Shown one piece after another: positions 44,259-58,264 of a stretch of 64,000 nucleotides of DNA. A model generated the notes under the pieces. That model did no database searches and had not been told where the DNA came from. It saw nothing but the letters and a program-made list of their open reading frames with translations. The stretch comes from Ciona intestinalis (lineage: Eukaryota > Chordata > Ascidiacea > Phlebobranchia > Cionidae). The position numbers and the translations under genes are program-made. Location of the stretch: positions 2,954,499 through 3,018,498 of the forward strand of contig NC_020173.2 in the NCBI RefSeq assembly GCF_000224145.3, written 5' to 3'. Each line of letters begins with the position of its first letter. Position 1 is the first letter of the stretch.

Positions 44259-45218
44259 ATTTATATTAAAAACCAGTAAAACCGACACAATGTTACCACG
44301 AGCCTATACTGTTTGCTATAAATGTTTTGCTAGAAAATGTTAATATGATTAATATACGAGACAAATTGATAAAAATCATTGTTCCGTTTGAAATACCAAA
44401 AACGCGTTAAATAATTTAATATCTGTAATTATAAATTACACACGCAACCCACCACACTTATCCTCTACTAACTCGAAATGCAAGGAATAAATTTGAAATA
44501 AACGTATCAAAACGAAAATATTACTGCAAAACAAGATTCGACATTTAGCTTGTTTTGTCAATGCATGATAACTACATATTATTAAACAACAAGTTTGGTT
44601 ATTTTACAATTTACAAGCGTAAATAATGTACTTTGCTTTACGCTAAAAGACTTTAGCTACATCGTTGCTATGGATACAACACCATCTAGCGACGGAAATC
44701 CATGGATATCCTACAATAAACGTCATGATGATTATTTTTGCGGAGTTTCAGACAAGCATAAAAGCGATATTTATGGCGCAATTAACTACGTATTACTGCC
44801 CTGACAAACAAATAGGAACCGCAATTGCAAAAACATACAAAACGCTGACAAAAAGATACAAACAACCATATGCGCCATTGTTTATGTTTAAAATATCGAT
44901 TTGAAGTTTTTCACTTAAATCAACGGTGTACATACGTACATAATACAACAACGAGCTACAATCAAGTATAGTAAACAACATTTATTGCACATACAACGTA
45001 AACTACTTCATAGTTATTTTAATGATATAAATGATGAAATACTGCAACAGCATACAATCATTGTGCTAGAAATAGTATAGAAATTTCTTGAAGTTATATC
45101 TTAACAAGTAATTTTTTATTGCGCTGAGATATAAATACTTGCTACATTAAGGAACTAATCCAGCAAGAAAAACTGCACACGCATGTTAAATAGGTGTTGC
45201 CGGATTAACCTATATTAT
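44246..45218. other. Spacer between FIG4 and LRRC34-like
   Basis: FIG4 3' UTR with minus-strand poly(A) signals (TTTATT on plus at 45115-45120 and 44981-44986), then the upstream region of the LRRC34-like gene. A 69-codon plus-strand open frame near 44600 has no recognisable domain and is not called. Confidence 0.5.
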
Positions 45219-48200
45219 TCATTGCTTAAACTGATTAACATAATCAACATAATATTGCCGATCAACATGGTAGGTGTGCGTCACTGATTCCTTGTATATT
45301 CGGAGTGATTGTTGGTCAACACTGGGTGGCGAGGTAAACAATTGATCTTGCGCAAAATTCAAAGCTTCGGAAAATCTGAAATTTATGCAATATTGGTGTA
45401 AGTTGCAACATTTGCAAATATCATGTACTTACGTTTCTTGACTTTTAAACTTAACATAACGTTCATAAACATCAATATCTTGTTGTGAAATCATTTTGTT
45501 TTCTTCTATCCCATAAACAGAGGAAGGTGAAAAATCCTAAAGGAGAATTAGTTTAATATTTGTTTACAGGCGCCGGACCTGGGGTGGCAAGGTAGGTGCC
45601 TTGGAATTTGTATCACATTAATCAGTAAACATTACAACCAAGGAGGTGAAAATCTTTTCACATGATTTGGCCTTACTATAACTTGTGTCCCATACATTTT
45701 AATGTCTCTACCCACGAATCCTTTTGTTTATTGTGTGAACTGTTACTTACTTATACAACTAAATAAATTGCACAGCAGATTTACCTAAGAAAAAAAACAC
45801 TTAAAAAACAAATTCCGCCTAAAGCAACTCAGACAAGAAAACAAATATCTTTTTGCAAACCTAGTTTCTTTTAAATTGGTTTCTGCCAAACTATTAACAT
45901 TACCTTGAGCCTTGGTGGGTGCAGCCACGGCAGGTCATGTGACTGGACATGCTTGGACGATCGATCACGGTCATGTGTCGGTATCTTCGGCGATTCGAAC
46001 TCTCCACTGTCTGATGTTCCATTTGAACTAACATCCGAACTTTGTGGGACAGAAGCGGGGCGATTTGGTTTCTTATCCAAGTCGCCACTGAAAGCATCAA
46101 AAGCATGATAGCAGTTACGAGAAAAATGAGATGGAAAATAACTTACCGAGATTGCCATGAAAAATCTCGCACTGCAAATGGACTGATGTCATTTTGGTTG
46201 CCAGACCTAAAAAAGTACTTATATTAAATAAATGAATGTAACGTATTTATCTATGTGTGGCAGTTATACTATTTTATACACCTCAATGTTGCAAAACTTT
46301 TAAAAATATTCTCTGTGTCACATATTTAACTATAGTTAATGGGATTTGCCATAAGGCCAAGCATTTTTAGTGTTTTTTGTTACGACTTCAACTATGTCTG
46401 CAGCAGTGTAAAAGGCTTTAACTTTTGGACAATCCTTTCATGTTGACAGTAGTGGAATAGATTACCTTGTAGCAGTAGAAGTCATATTTAATGAAAAACA
46501 TTCATCAAACACAGTAAGTTGATCAGGTCTGTAAGTATCCTGGTACCAATCTACACAATCATCACAGTGAGTTGTATTTACCCCATGGCATGCTTCATCT
46601 GTCGCGCTGTTCAATTTTCTAACACTCTCAACTGAAATAAATGATTTTAACTTGTTGTTGAGTTAACAAAAGGCTCGCACATACTTGTGTTCATGGTTTA
46701 TTTTATGCTTATGTTTTACAAGCCAAGTAATGAAAAATTCTAGGTGGGCGAGGTCTTACAACATGGCACACTATGAGAACGTCAGGGTTGGCCCATTACT
46801 AGTAATTTAGGATAATTAAAGTAATTCTGCTAAGCAAATTCAAAACAAAACCGTTTATTCAAAGGGTCTTCATGACAGATATTAAAATATCGCAACAAAA
46901 CAAGTTAGACTGAAGATTGGCAAATTAACTCACTCATTTCCTTGGGTAAAGGCAGGGTCCTTTGAACATCGCTACTCAACCAATCCGTGTAAGTCTTTGG
47001 TGAGAATGTTGAGAGAACATCGTTGTTATTGTTGTGAAGGTAGTGATCTGTGGGGAGTTCCCACATGGGGCTTTCTGAGGTTTGTGGACGGAAAACCCCA
47101 AGAAATAAATTGATGGCAGACTGGTGGAAATTTAAAAGAAGAATTTAGAAGTTTTTAGAAGATAATTTGTTAACTAAATCGTAATTTTGCATGTTTCCAA
47201 AAGCAAAATGTAATAGGTCTTATGTTATGTTTTAAAAAAAGACAAAAAATTGCCCAGATGGTTCATGTTAAAACATAAAAAATATACAGAAATATATACA
47301 TACAGAATAAGTGGATGTTATACATTAAAATGACGGGCTTCAAATCCAGCATAAATATAAGACTATGGTGTCCTTATGGCAGATAAACAAAACTTCATAT
47401 TATAAAGATATAATGTATGAACAGAATGTGTAAAATATACGTTAGTTAACAAATTCGAAACCTGTTTATCAGCATCTGAGAATGTGTTTGTGTAATATCG
47501 TGATAATGTTGTCACAATATCACGTGAATGTGATGCCCATGGTGCAACAGTTCTTCTATATGAGTTGATGGTATGAACCAACTGTGAACCTCCGTATTGT
47601 AAAGCAATGATGTCACCATGGGTTTCAAACATTTCTTCATAGAGTCTAAAAAAAATGTTAACGTTTGGTAATTTAAATGGCACCTTATACAATACAATAT
47701 ATATAAAAGGTCTCTTTAGGATGTACTTTTAAAATCCTTTGAGTACAACAGCCTGCTTTATAAATGGAACACGTCTTTTTTGTAATGTATCGCTAACAAT
47801 TTTGACAGCCAATAAGTGACCACGGTTTAAGGTAATCGTTGACAATGGCATTCAGCCTCAAATCTAAGGTACCCACCATTGCGCTCGACTAACCTGGTCA
47901 CATCTGTTTTAATCTCAATAGCTGGTTCATCCAGCACACCAAGTGAATAAAGTTGATACGCCAACGCACAGTTGCCAGCCACAAACTGTGCTGAGTTGGT
48001 TCGATCGAGGCAATCAACACAATTTGTTCGTAGAACTCCTGTTTGCACACGACACGAACCTAACCTTTGACCCCCCAATGTCCGCCATCTACAAAGAAAT
48101 TAACTATTTTAAGGATAATAGTACAGCCTTGGGCTTCATAATTCTAAAAATGCAGCAGAGGCAAGGATAGTTGGAGGTGCAACTTCTATAAAAACAAATT

Positions 48201-51200
48201 TAACCTATTTTTATTGTGTAAAATTTTATTGATTAATGTAGTGGAGAAAATTTCTAGGTAGGCCTGCCTACCTTGCCACCCAGGGTTTGGTGCCCAAGAG
48301 TACAGCATATGCAGCTATGACAAGCAATAACAGGTTGAATATTTAATTTTAGCTTTATAGTAAGTTAGAACTAAACCCACCTGTGGTCCTTATTCAATGT
48401 GTCTTTGTATAAATCTGGTTTTGACTGGAAAAATCCAGTTGCTTGTATTGAATGCTCAGCAATGTTAGCCAGCCATGCTAACACGTTTAACTTTGTACCT
48501 CGTAGAGAATGGGCCATGTCAAATGCATGATACTGTTTAATATATAGGTGTAATGAAACAAGGGTGATTTATTAATTTTTAACATGTCAGTTGTCTATAC
48601 AGAGCCAAAATGTATTGCATTCACCACATTAATCCATGACATTCTCTATGTATTATGACTATGCATGTAGATGTATTTTAACAATGTCAACTTGTTGGAA
48701 TAAAAAAGTTAAAATAAATTGAGTGTTTATATATCTATATATGTTTATATAAGTAGAAAATATACTCTTTTACTACTATATAAATTGTGATTTTATAACA
48801 ATATACCTTAATCTGCTGCTTTGTGCTGAGGAATTGGTTAAGATAATTAATCGCTGATGAAAACTCAATTCCAAGAACAGATTCATGAAATCTTTTCTCT
48901 CGTTTCTACAGAAAAATAAAGTTTTTATAAGTTATTTTGATCTCCTGTTTAAATGAATGAATGTAACAAATTTATCCTTGCTTGGCCGAGAAACTACAGT
49001 TAAAACACGGGTGTTCACTGTTCAGACACCTCGCGCTAGCTGACAATTGCCATGTACGTTACTTTGACCACTGGGTTGGAGGTTGGAGTTATTGCTGTCA
49101 AGTGTCTTACCCAAGAACACATACGCCCACAATGGTAGCAGCGACAAGCATCATTACCTCTAGGTTAGAGGCAGCCACTTTGCCATGGTGCCGCAAATAC
49201 ATTACTAAAGTTTTGTTAAACCAACATTATTACTCACTCTGACTAAATTCAACACAACCACTGGGCTTCCAAACCTTTCTAATAATTGTTGGAAATGTAG
49301 ACTTGTGGGTTGCGCATATGGGTTGTCGGATGTAACTGGAATATAAATACTTAATTATTTTACCCTAATATTGTTATTTTTATTAAATCATAAAACCTAA
49401 TCATCTAGCCTTGGTAAATTAATTGTATAAAAGTAGGGCCAACATTGAATTCAACCCATTTACTTTCTCAGAGAAGGACAACGACAGTCGTTTTTAACTG
49501 GTACATTCTGTTATATAGGCTACACCTCATGCCCGGTTACAAGTTACCACGTATGCAACTTATTTATCCTTTCTTGGTGGGAACGACAGTCATTATAAAA
49601 TTGGTGTTCTGTTTCATACACCTCATGTCAGCTTACAAGTTAACCACATATGTAACTTTGTACCTTTACTAACAAAAGACATATATTAGCTAATAGCGAT
49701 TAACATTACAATGTATAAACATACTTGTAATGGGTGGTTTTGAAGGCACAACGCTTGCTGTTATATCTTGGAACCACTGACAAGGCACGCTCCCTCTGTG
49801 TTGAACATATGATGTGAATGGAGTATGATGTAATGACGATGAAGTAGCGCAATGAACTATTTGTTCAGTTTCAACTTCATTCCCTACATCTCCCTGTTAA
49901 TGCAAGAACGGTTTAGTATCTCATAAGGTCAAAACTAACAAAACCCAGTACTCGCTTACAGGTTGACTAAATTGTCAAAGATGGAACACCTTTAGCACAT
50001 AATATCCTAATATCCTGATCGTGTTTTAAATAATTAACAACGATCTATGGGAGTCTTTTATAATTCTTTGAATGTTCTTTGTTTACTACTACATGGGACG
50101 AGAAAATAGAGTTAAAAGGTGTCCCATCTACCCCCACCGGACTGTATATAAAAAAGTGGTAACTCATAAATGGTGACATGATCTATGAAACAAAATACTG
50201 GTGTTATAATGATTGCCATTGCATCGCAGGTTGGTGTTGACACAAGCATAGGAATGTTCATTATTCCTTCAAGTTAAAAATATCAGTACTGCAGAAATTA
50301 TAATTTTAACATGGGTGACATCTTGTGTTAGCACCCCAGTTTTAAGCTGAAAATAGCTCATACCTTGCTGTTAATGCGTCATTAAAAAAATGTCACATTC
50401 AATTAAAAAAAATGCAACAGTGACTTTGGTGGCCTGAATACGTATATTAAGGTTCTTATCCCAAACTCACTGTGTGCCTGAACTCACTCATTTAGAAATA
50501 TTACATAAATAACAAGAAAACAATCACTACCTTAACATTGCAACCTCTCTTTAGGAACCTGGTTCCAGCATAAGAAGATGATCTTCTTCCAATTAAAGTT
50601 ATGTAGATTGACTTTCCATATACACTGACACCTGGAGGATATTGGTTAAGAAAAATAGCAGCATGAATGAATGAATTCATAATAGATTTACCCTTGTAAA
50701 TGGTAACTATATAGAATTAACTATAACCCAAATTTAGCTGAGTGTTAGTTAATTACACTGACACCTGGAGCATATTGGTCAAGGGAAATTATAGCAGTAT
50801 GAATGGGTGATTTTTATAAAAGGATTTAGCTTTGTAAATGGTTGGTGACTGTGTAGATTTTAGTTCTAAAGGTATGTGTATATTAAATATAAATGTTTAA
50901 TGGAAAAATAAATATTTGGAGGCAAAATTTATGCAAAAAAAAAAACATTTGTCATTTTATTTTAGATAAACACATCTAAATGACTTTAAAACGTTGGTAT
51001 GAGAAATCTATTTGCCATAGAAGCTGTTTAGATTTATGTAGATAGTTAGTTGGATATTGAACTCAGGAACAGTTTATTACTAATATATTATTGATGATGA
51101 TTGAATGATAAAACAGATAAAGGTTAATATATTGGCAAATTGATTATAACTTATTACATAGATATATTTTAGATACTATTGGCTTTGCAGTGTTTGTTAT

Positions 51201-54200
51201 TTCATTAGAGCAAAAAGCTGTAACACTATGTATTCTACCAAAACTGTAATAAAAATAATTTTATGAGCAAGATTTTAACATGGTGAATCAGTTGGCCTTA
51301 GATTATAATATCTTTGGATGTGTGCTTTAACGATGTTAAAACTTGGACTGCAAACAGACCCAGATGGTCTATTTCAACATGTTGGCCCAACATGTGTGAA
51401 CATTGTTGGGCATAATATATAGTTTCTCATATTTGTTATAAGTTTTAAAGGATACAGCTTTGGTCAATATGTCCATGTATAACATACAACACCCATATAT
51501 CAGTGATATGATCATCTTGTAAACCATCCAATAGATAATTATTCCAAACAAATCTTTTGCAAGGTTTCATGTCTCGACCATGAGTTTGCCATAATCTGTA
51601 AGAAAAATTTAGATTACATTTATGCGGCATAAGGTGTATGATCTAATTTGCATACTAGGCAAGGCATAAATCAGTATAAATTAACCACTAGGTAGCAACT
51701 TAATTTTTGGTTTTATTTAGTTGCATTGCGTTAACTGTTAATAAGTGAGGCAATAACTAATGAGACATAGCACTTCATGTGCTGTCTTATAAGCCTAAAT
51801 TTGTCCAATTTATTGGAACTTAGTTAAATGAAAATAAGTTTGAAAAAAAACAATTTGTTAGAGCTTATTAAATTAAAATTAAATTTAAAGAATTCTGCTG
51901 ACATTGGCCCTAATATGTGTGCTTTTAATACATATTTTGACATCATTATAAAAATTACATTGTAATTTTAAATTACAATATAATTTTTCACATACTTTGG
52001 TCGCTTTATGACATCATCACTTCTATTATGATGTAACAACATAAAATTATGTTGAAGGTTATTTGTGAGGTCATAACTGTGACTGTAGTAAAAGTTGCTT
52101 GACAGATCCACAGTTTGAAAACTTCGTAAATATCTGAAAAAAAAATTGAAATGACTTTGTTATATGTATTTTCCATTATATGTAGATTTTAGCATGCTCG
52201 TGTTCTATGAGGATTTGGTAGTGTGGTACGTTATAGTACCTGAGATTTAGGCCAAAGTTGGCTCATTTTTATAATGTAAGCTTGAATAGAAGAATAAAAA
52301 CCAAAAACAAATTGATCAGTAAAAGCAGCCTTTGTTAAATTGTATGTTCACTGAAGTGAAGTAGGTCATACTGCTTGTATTTATTGTTATTGTTGTGGAA
52401 TGATCAATCGAACATAACATGTTTGTTACAAAACAAAGCTTAGAAAATGGAACACTGATGTATTAGTAAATATAAACAGGAAAATGTTACAGTTTCCAAA
52501 AAAAAAACATTATTTATGAATTAGAACTCATAACATCTCCTTTGGTGTCTTATAACCATACCAGATATTTTAACCATTGCGACAATTAAACAAATACACA
52601 TAACTTTTAAATTTAAATTTTGTTTTAACCAAAGGCTGTTACTTGGTAATTGTGAAATCGTAACCAGAACACCATAAGCCCAACACCTAAACCCTTGTAT
52701 TTTCTTTAACCCTTAACCACTAAGTCAAACTAGCCCCAATTTATTCTTAAATAACCCATATTTAGTAGCTACCTCCATTCCTCTGGGTGTGTCACTTTAA
52801 CATTGCTGTTTGGAATATTAATCATTGAAGTATCTTCTATCTTGTATATACTATGTCCACCTATCTCAGCAACCTTAATACGTTTGGTGATTAGAATCAA
52901 GTAGTAACCTTCTTTAAACCTGATGAAACCTAGAATACATTTAGTCACATTTAATGTAAAGGTTATTTAAGATAAGTTAAGGGTACTTTATTATAGGTAA
53001 GCTTTTATGTCATTTTAAACTATAACATTTATGTAATTAACTATTCTATATGGGTAAAAACTTTGGATTCAGCCTTATGATGTTGGCTCATTACCCCTAA
53101 ATGCAATAGCCTATAGTTAATAATTTCATACCTAAACCCAGAAAAATGACAAATTCATGTCATAACTTATTTAAATTAAGCAAAATTTAACTGCTACAGT
53201 GAATATCAATCTGTAAATCTAACCCTTTTCCCCCTACATAATATATGTCTGCTTATACAACAAATTTCAATAACTTCTCACCCACAATCCCAAATCCTTT
53301 ATAAGACTCAACTAAACCTCGCTTGAGAGATTTGTTGATTAGCGTTGTGCTGTTACCAACATGGAGACGATATAAAATATCTTGGACTTCACATGCAGTG
53401 TAATCAACCTGGGTAAAACAACAGGTTAATTCTTTAATTGATTATGGGCATCTGTGTACGACGCAGTTTACGCCGAACAATACACAAAATGATTGGAAGT
53501 TGCAACTTTGTATCACCAACAAAATTGCATAAGTGGTAACTCTGTGGTTGATTATCTTTGAGGGAATTTTTCATGTGTAGCTGTTAATTTGGACAACTCA
53601 ATTAGTGACCACTGGGTTGAAGCAATTGCCGTTAAGTGTCTTGCCCAGTGACACATAGGCCCCCAATGGTAGCAGCAAAGAGCCTTGAATCCATTACCCC
53701 TGGGTTACAGGCAGGCTCGCTAACAACTGTGCTACAGTGCCCGGAAACAGAATACTAATGTTATAACGACTGTCACTACATCAGCACCACCATGCATATA
53801 TAAATAAGTTACATCTATTCATCAATATGTAATTATTCTATAATTATCATCTTACCCCATCATCTATAATGTTAAGTTGCCAAGGATCCGTTCGATCAAT
53901 TTTCAAAATCCGGTATTTTGTTTCAGCATTATTTGACCCAATGACATAAAAACGCTGGAAAAAATAACTTTAAACACAAATACAACATTTTACATATTAC
54001 TATAAATGAAGTCACAAAGTTTTTACCTATTAGAGGTAGGCTACCCAAGGAATAACAACGGTATAAGTTTAATTCATGATAAGGAAAAACACATATTTAC
54101 TTGGTAATTAAAGAAAAAGGCAATAAAACATAAAATGCATGTGTCTTTTATAAACGTTTAACATATTACTAGAAATTAATACAGAATGTTCTTACTGTGT

Positions 54201-54288
54201 GCGTTTTGTAAATTTTGATCTTCTGAATCCATTTTATCTTGAAGCAAAACTGTTTTGACTGCACAATGTCTAATTGCGGGTCGTCCAT
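45219..54288 (-). CDS. FIG4: FIG4 polyphosphoinositide phosphatase (SAC domain)
   Basis: Endolysosomal 5-phosphatase that turns over PI(3,5)P2 in complex with PIKfyve and VAC14. Nineteen exons, high to low: 54196-54288, 53856-53954, 53282-53408, 52773-52929, 51996-52133, 51456-51595, 50531-50631, 49725-49893, 49238-49335, 48807-48905, 48381-48532, 47894-48088, 47462-47645, 46934-47120, 46466-46631, 46147-46206, 45904-46087, 45433-45536, 45219-45375. All are in phase, 869 aa (human 907). N-terminal [20 protein letters not shown] and [16 protein letters not shown], then the catalytic CVDCLDR (Cys481-Arg487) in [17 protein letters not shown], then [10 protein letters not shown] and [14 protein letters not shown] as in FIG4 proper. 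The C-terminal part is less conserved but keeps DIDVYERYV and a YHVD tail. The last base pairs of exon 7's acceptor are duplicated 133 bases upstream in the intron. Confidence 0.96.
48228..48300. repeat. Dispersed short repeat in FIG4 intron
   Basis: The motif ATTAATGTAGTGGAGAAAAT ... GTAGGCCTGCCTACCTTGCC ... CCCAGGGTTTGG recurs in part near 3430, 5000, 14400, 34490, 37560, 41480 and 45570, often with ATTAATCAGTAAACATTACA. A degenerate interspersed family, class unknown. Confidence 0.45.
48955..49200 (-). repeat. SINE-like repeat with tRNA-like head
   Basis: On the minus strand it starts GGCACCATGGCAAAGTGGC and passes through CCTAGAGGTAATGATGC, GCTGCTACCATTGTGGGCG and GGTAAGACACTTGACAGCA. 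It ends in the GTGAACACCCGTGTTTTAAC segment shared with 30479 and 19798. The head resembles a tRNA A-box region. Lies in FIG4 intron 9. Confidence 0.6.
49465..49660. repeat. Two partial SINE-like tails
   Basis: Two successive pieces, each with ACGACAGTCGTT/ACGACAGTCATTATAA, CACCTCATG(C/T)C and TTACAAGTTA, as in the tails at 19798 and 30479, without the tRNA-like head. Confidence 0.5.
49975..50148. mobile_element. MITE copy J, left end shortened
   Basis: AGATGGAACACCTTTAGCACATAATATCC on the left and AAAAGGTGTCCCATCTACCCCCACCGGACTGTATA on the right. The interior has GATCGTGTTTTAAA and TGAATGTTCTTTGTTTACTAC. Lies in FIG4 intron 7. Confidence 0.7.
53535..53745 (-). repeat. SINE-like repeat with tRNA-like head
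   Basis: On the minus strand: GGCACTGTAGCACAGTTGTT (A-box-like), GGGGTAATGGATTCAAGGC (B-box-like), GCTACCATTGGGGGCC, GGGCAAGACACTTAACGGC, CAACCCAGTGGTCACTAATT. The best-preserved head of the family in the window. Lies in FIG4 intron 2. Confidence 0.65.
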
Positions 54289-54902
54289 TTTAAATAGCTC
54301 GCAGCATTTTAGATACGGTCAACAAATACTGCTATCCATTCGCTTCTGCGTTTCCATATATACCGAAAAATACGTAAAATCGTAACTCGGAGTAGCCACA
54401 CACGTAAAAGCTTGGTCTGCTTCTTTATGCTGCACGCTACTCTCGCTCTTTGCTCCTGTTAGTTTCTTCTAATATGACGTAACGGCGACACACCGGTCAC
54501 TTCTGTAGCAGCTTTAAAATTCATGTAAATATCACAGAAAATTCCAAGTTTAAGGCTTGTTAAATGTTTGCCACTGCATTTGAAAACAGTTGTGATTGTA
54601 ATTTAACTAAAATCTCGGTGAAAAAAGTGTAATTTTGATTTTAAAAAACACTACAGACTGTCTGATCTTCAGGCTGACATTCTTCAACCCAGACACGTTC
54701 ATTCTGTGACTTAAGATATACAAATGCAGAGGACATTTATCTGTAAATTTTCATGAGATTAAAATAGACAAAGTAATGCTAGAATTTCAAATGTGCAGAA
54801 TAGTACACATTTCTTGCCACAAGAAAAACAAATGCGTTTTATATTCGAACGTTTATTAGAAATACCACAATTCCATCAAAGAAGATTTAATTAAGCAAAA
54901 TA
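54289..54902. other. Spacer between PPAN and FIG4
   Basis: Contains the PPAN 3' UTR with a minus-strand poly(A) signal (TTTATT on plus, 54852-54857) and the FIG4 promoter region. No other gene is seen. Confidence 0.5.
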
Positions 54903-57900
54903 TTATTTTCGGTTTCGTTTCATACCGACTTTAACCTTTTTCGAAGGAAATTTCTTGACGTTTGTATTTTTCGAGAGAGTTTTAAAATTCTTTTTAAAAT
55001 TTTGTGAATTTCCCTTTGAGCTTTTAAATTTAACAGTCTTTATTTTTGGTTTATCATTCTTTGGCCGCATTTTTCTGAACACTTTCTTCGGAGGAGCGAG
55101 ATCTTCATCTGGTTCAGCTCCAACTTCATCTCGATAATACTGAACATCATCATCTTCTTGTTCTTCATCTTTTAATTTACGTTTCATTCCTAGCGTAAAA
55201 AAGAGAACAAATTTTAAAATTTTATTAATTTTGTTTTCGTCAATGACTATATTTATATAATAGTTTAATAAAACTTCAAACATAGAAAATGCAAACATGA
55301 TTTTTGGTGAGTATACAAAGCAAACATCGTATATGTTTCCTGTTAAACCTGTGCTGCTGTATATGCTGTGTAGGTGCAAATGTGTAATATAAAAGCATGA
55401 AAATGGAGTTTGTTCAAAAAGTCTGACAATGTTTGTAGCGGGGGCGCTAAATATGACGTAAAGACTGAACTACTACGCATGTAAACAGTAAACTTTTATC
55501 CTTAAATACAGTGTTTTTAACAAAACACATTTGACATTAATAAATCCATTACCTGCAATAGACTTCTCTTTATTCTTCTTCTTTTCATCTTCTTTCCTCT
55601 GGATGTTCATCTCCTGTTGTTTCTTCCGCATCTCTTTATCACTCTTCTTTTTCTGTCGGGATTTTTCAAGAAGTTTTTTCTCTTCTTCTGTTTTTTCAAT
55701 GAAACTATGGAAGAGAACCTAAAACAGAATAATAAAAAAAATAGGAAAAATCAGTTTTAAGGTGTGCACTGTGCAGCACATAATTTAAAAAGTTATCCAT
55801 TCAAGTTTTTTAAAATAAGAACCAATAAGTTAAATTTGTTTTACAGCAAAGTGTGTCTAACTATCCTTGCCTTTAAAAGTTCGATGCCTATGAACAATAA
55901 AAACAATCTATATATTATCAATACCACCTTTCAACCTACCTTCCCCCCTATTTCTTAGCATTCTTACCGGTACTCTAAAACTGGCCATATTAGCAATTAG
56001 CAGCATTAGATTTTTTGTGATTAATAACAACCCCTTCCCCACCCACAAGATTTATCCAAGATTAACAACAACAACCCCACCCACCTCCCCTTCATGCATT
56101 CCTTCCTCAATCTTAAACAACTCCAACATCAACCTTGGACCAAGTTCAGTCAAACGTATCGCACTTTGATGACTCTTCATGTTTCCTGCTCCGACCATCT
56201 TCTGTGGTAGCTCTACCTGGTGATGGAATGAGCAAGAATAAATTAGAGAGAAAAATAATAAAAAATAAAGAAAGGCAGAAAGAGTTCATGTAGATAAACA
56301 ACAAATACATAAAATGAGTTAAAATAATTTTAGGTTAAAATTTTAAACTTTTCTTATCATAGGATTTCTGCACTGAATCAGAAAATGGAAAAAACACAAA
56401 ATAATTAAAGTCATCAGTTTTTGTTGGTTCTTAAATAAATTTTGAACAACTTTCTGGGTGAAGTTACAACATTTCACCTCACTAGTTTGATCATCAAGTT
56501 CAGGTTCGGATTCTGAAGCGCTTCCATCGCCACGATTCGTCAAATAATCGCTGATGTCAGCAAGTTTTCCCAAGTTTGGAATATTTCGCTGAGTCACAAT
56601 CTTCTTCATTCGCCGACTCATTCCAATCTGAGAAAACAAAAATTTCAACTCATGACATAACAGTTTGTTTATCATTACGACAATGATAGCGAAGATCAAA
56701 TTAAACAATGAGAAGGGAATCAACAACAAATTGACGGTCGTTAAAAACATGGTGTGGACTACGAATAAAAAGTGTGTTCACTGGCAAACCTTAAAATTGG
56801 TTTAGGTCTCATTTTAGCTATACTCATTTAGTGGTATTGGTTGCCAAAAAGCACTCTTCATGAATTATTTTGGCAGGCTGTAAACAAGAATAACAGTAAC
56901 TGATAAAAACTCACAGGTTTAACAGCAATGTTGTAATGTCGAAACTCAATCCGATTGTCTTCTACATTGTTAAACAATACACAACGTTGGACGTGGTTCA
57001 AGTTCACTCTGGAAGTTAAAATATGATTGTGTTAAACCAACATCTCGGGATGACATAATAATTGGGAAAAAATGAAATAAATATGTGTTTTGATTTAATA
57101 TATGAAACTGAAAAAAAAACTCTATTATTGAAAATATCATTGCCAGTTCATTAAGCTTCTCAACTGCAATGTGATTTAAAATGGTAATGAATTTAATAGG
57201 ACCCCTGCAATATGAAATAACAAAAATTGTGGCAAGATGTCAATGTATAAGAGATTGAACAAAGCAGCCATTCCATTGTTTTGCCCAAAAGAAGCTTTAC
57301 ATAACTTTTAAACCAAGGTGTTTGAACCTTTTCCAGAAATTCAAGAATTAAAGATGAAATGCATGCTGAATATAGTGGAGTTATTTACTTGTGTATATTA
57401 ATAGATGGGAACATGTTTTGTAGCATGGTTGCGCAGAGTTTCTGTGGATTAACAGAGTTGATATCTGTGGTTTTGGAATCTTTTGTTTTAAATTCATTCA
57501 AAACAAGAAGTGGAGCAGTTCTGTATTGTCCTTGTGATGTTTTGGGTTTCTTCACTGACGAGACCACGTCTTTACTCAGGGAGTACTTCAAGACTTTAAA
57601 ATGCAGTGTTGGGCCTTTAGGCAGCCTTGCAAGTCTCATGTTTACTCCACTGGTTGTTTTACTGAATGAAATAAAGTGAGTAACGCCAAGAGGGCCAGCC
57701 ACGGCCACAAAATCTTTAAGGACATTTTTCTTTCGGACTTTAAGCTTGGACGCAGTAAAAGGTTCCATCACTCTACGCATGTCCATAGCCAACTGTTGCA
57801 CATTGGAGCCGACATGGCCACGCGGGAACACAAATGTGTGCGGCGCTTTATTGATCTCTGCATCCTCCAACTTATTGTTTAGTTTGCTCGCTTTTTTTGC

Positions 57901-57921
57901 TCGACCCTTTTTCTTTCCCAT
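54903..57921 (-). CDS. PPAN: Peter Pan homologue (SSF1), Brix-domain protein
   Basis: Nucleolar factor needed for 60S ribosomal subunit maturation (27S pre-rRNA processing). Six exons, high to low: 57389-57921, 56915-57008, 56478-56627, 56085-56216, 55553-55718, 54903-55189; all in phase, 453 aa (human 473). A basic N-terminus is followed by the Brix domain: PHTFVFPRGHVGSNVQQLA, MDMRRVMEPFTASKLKVRKK, DFVAVAGPLGVTHFI, RLPKGPTLHFKV and FPSINIHK, then RIEFRHYNIAVKP. After it come GMSRRMKKIV, AGNMKSHQSAIRLTELGPR and VLFHSFIEKTEEEKKLL, ending in a lysine-rich acidic/basic tail. It lies 343 bases downstream of RPS17 on the same strand, too far for a typical Ciona operon junction, but the pairing of two ribosome genes is notable. 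Exon 1 ends in AA|GTAAAT, where read-through would meet a stop at once. Confidence 0.96.
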
Positions 57922-58264
57922 GATTGACCAATTTAAGTATTTTTCTTATTTAACATTTATTTCCTATCTCTGCAACAAATACCACGCATCAGTTACATGT
58001 GAAAAGGGACATTTCATTTTCATAAAACATCAGAACATTTTTGCAACATGAAGCATAGATGTAAACACAAATAACAACATCAATGCAAAAACAAAGTCCA
58101 ATTATGTGAATACAGCATTACATAATGCAAACCAGGTCACATTTAAATCAAATATGAAATAAACATTAATATTTACATTGATTTTTAACGTTTATTGGTA
58201 AAAATAGTTTAGCTTTAATGTTCCAATCTTCTATGAAGAACGAAATGTCCCAGTTCCAGTAAAA
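57922..58264. other. Spacer between RPS17 and PPAN
   Basis: Contains the RPS17 3' end with a minus-strand poly(A) signal (TTTATT on plus, 58191-58196) and the PPAN 5' flank. Confidence 0.5.

Noticed and set aside
44595-44904. Small plus-strand gene with a start near 44670
   Set aside because: Two overlapping short frames, no conserved motif and no supporting splice sites.
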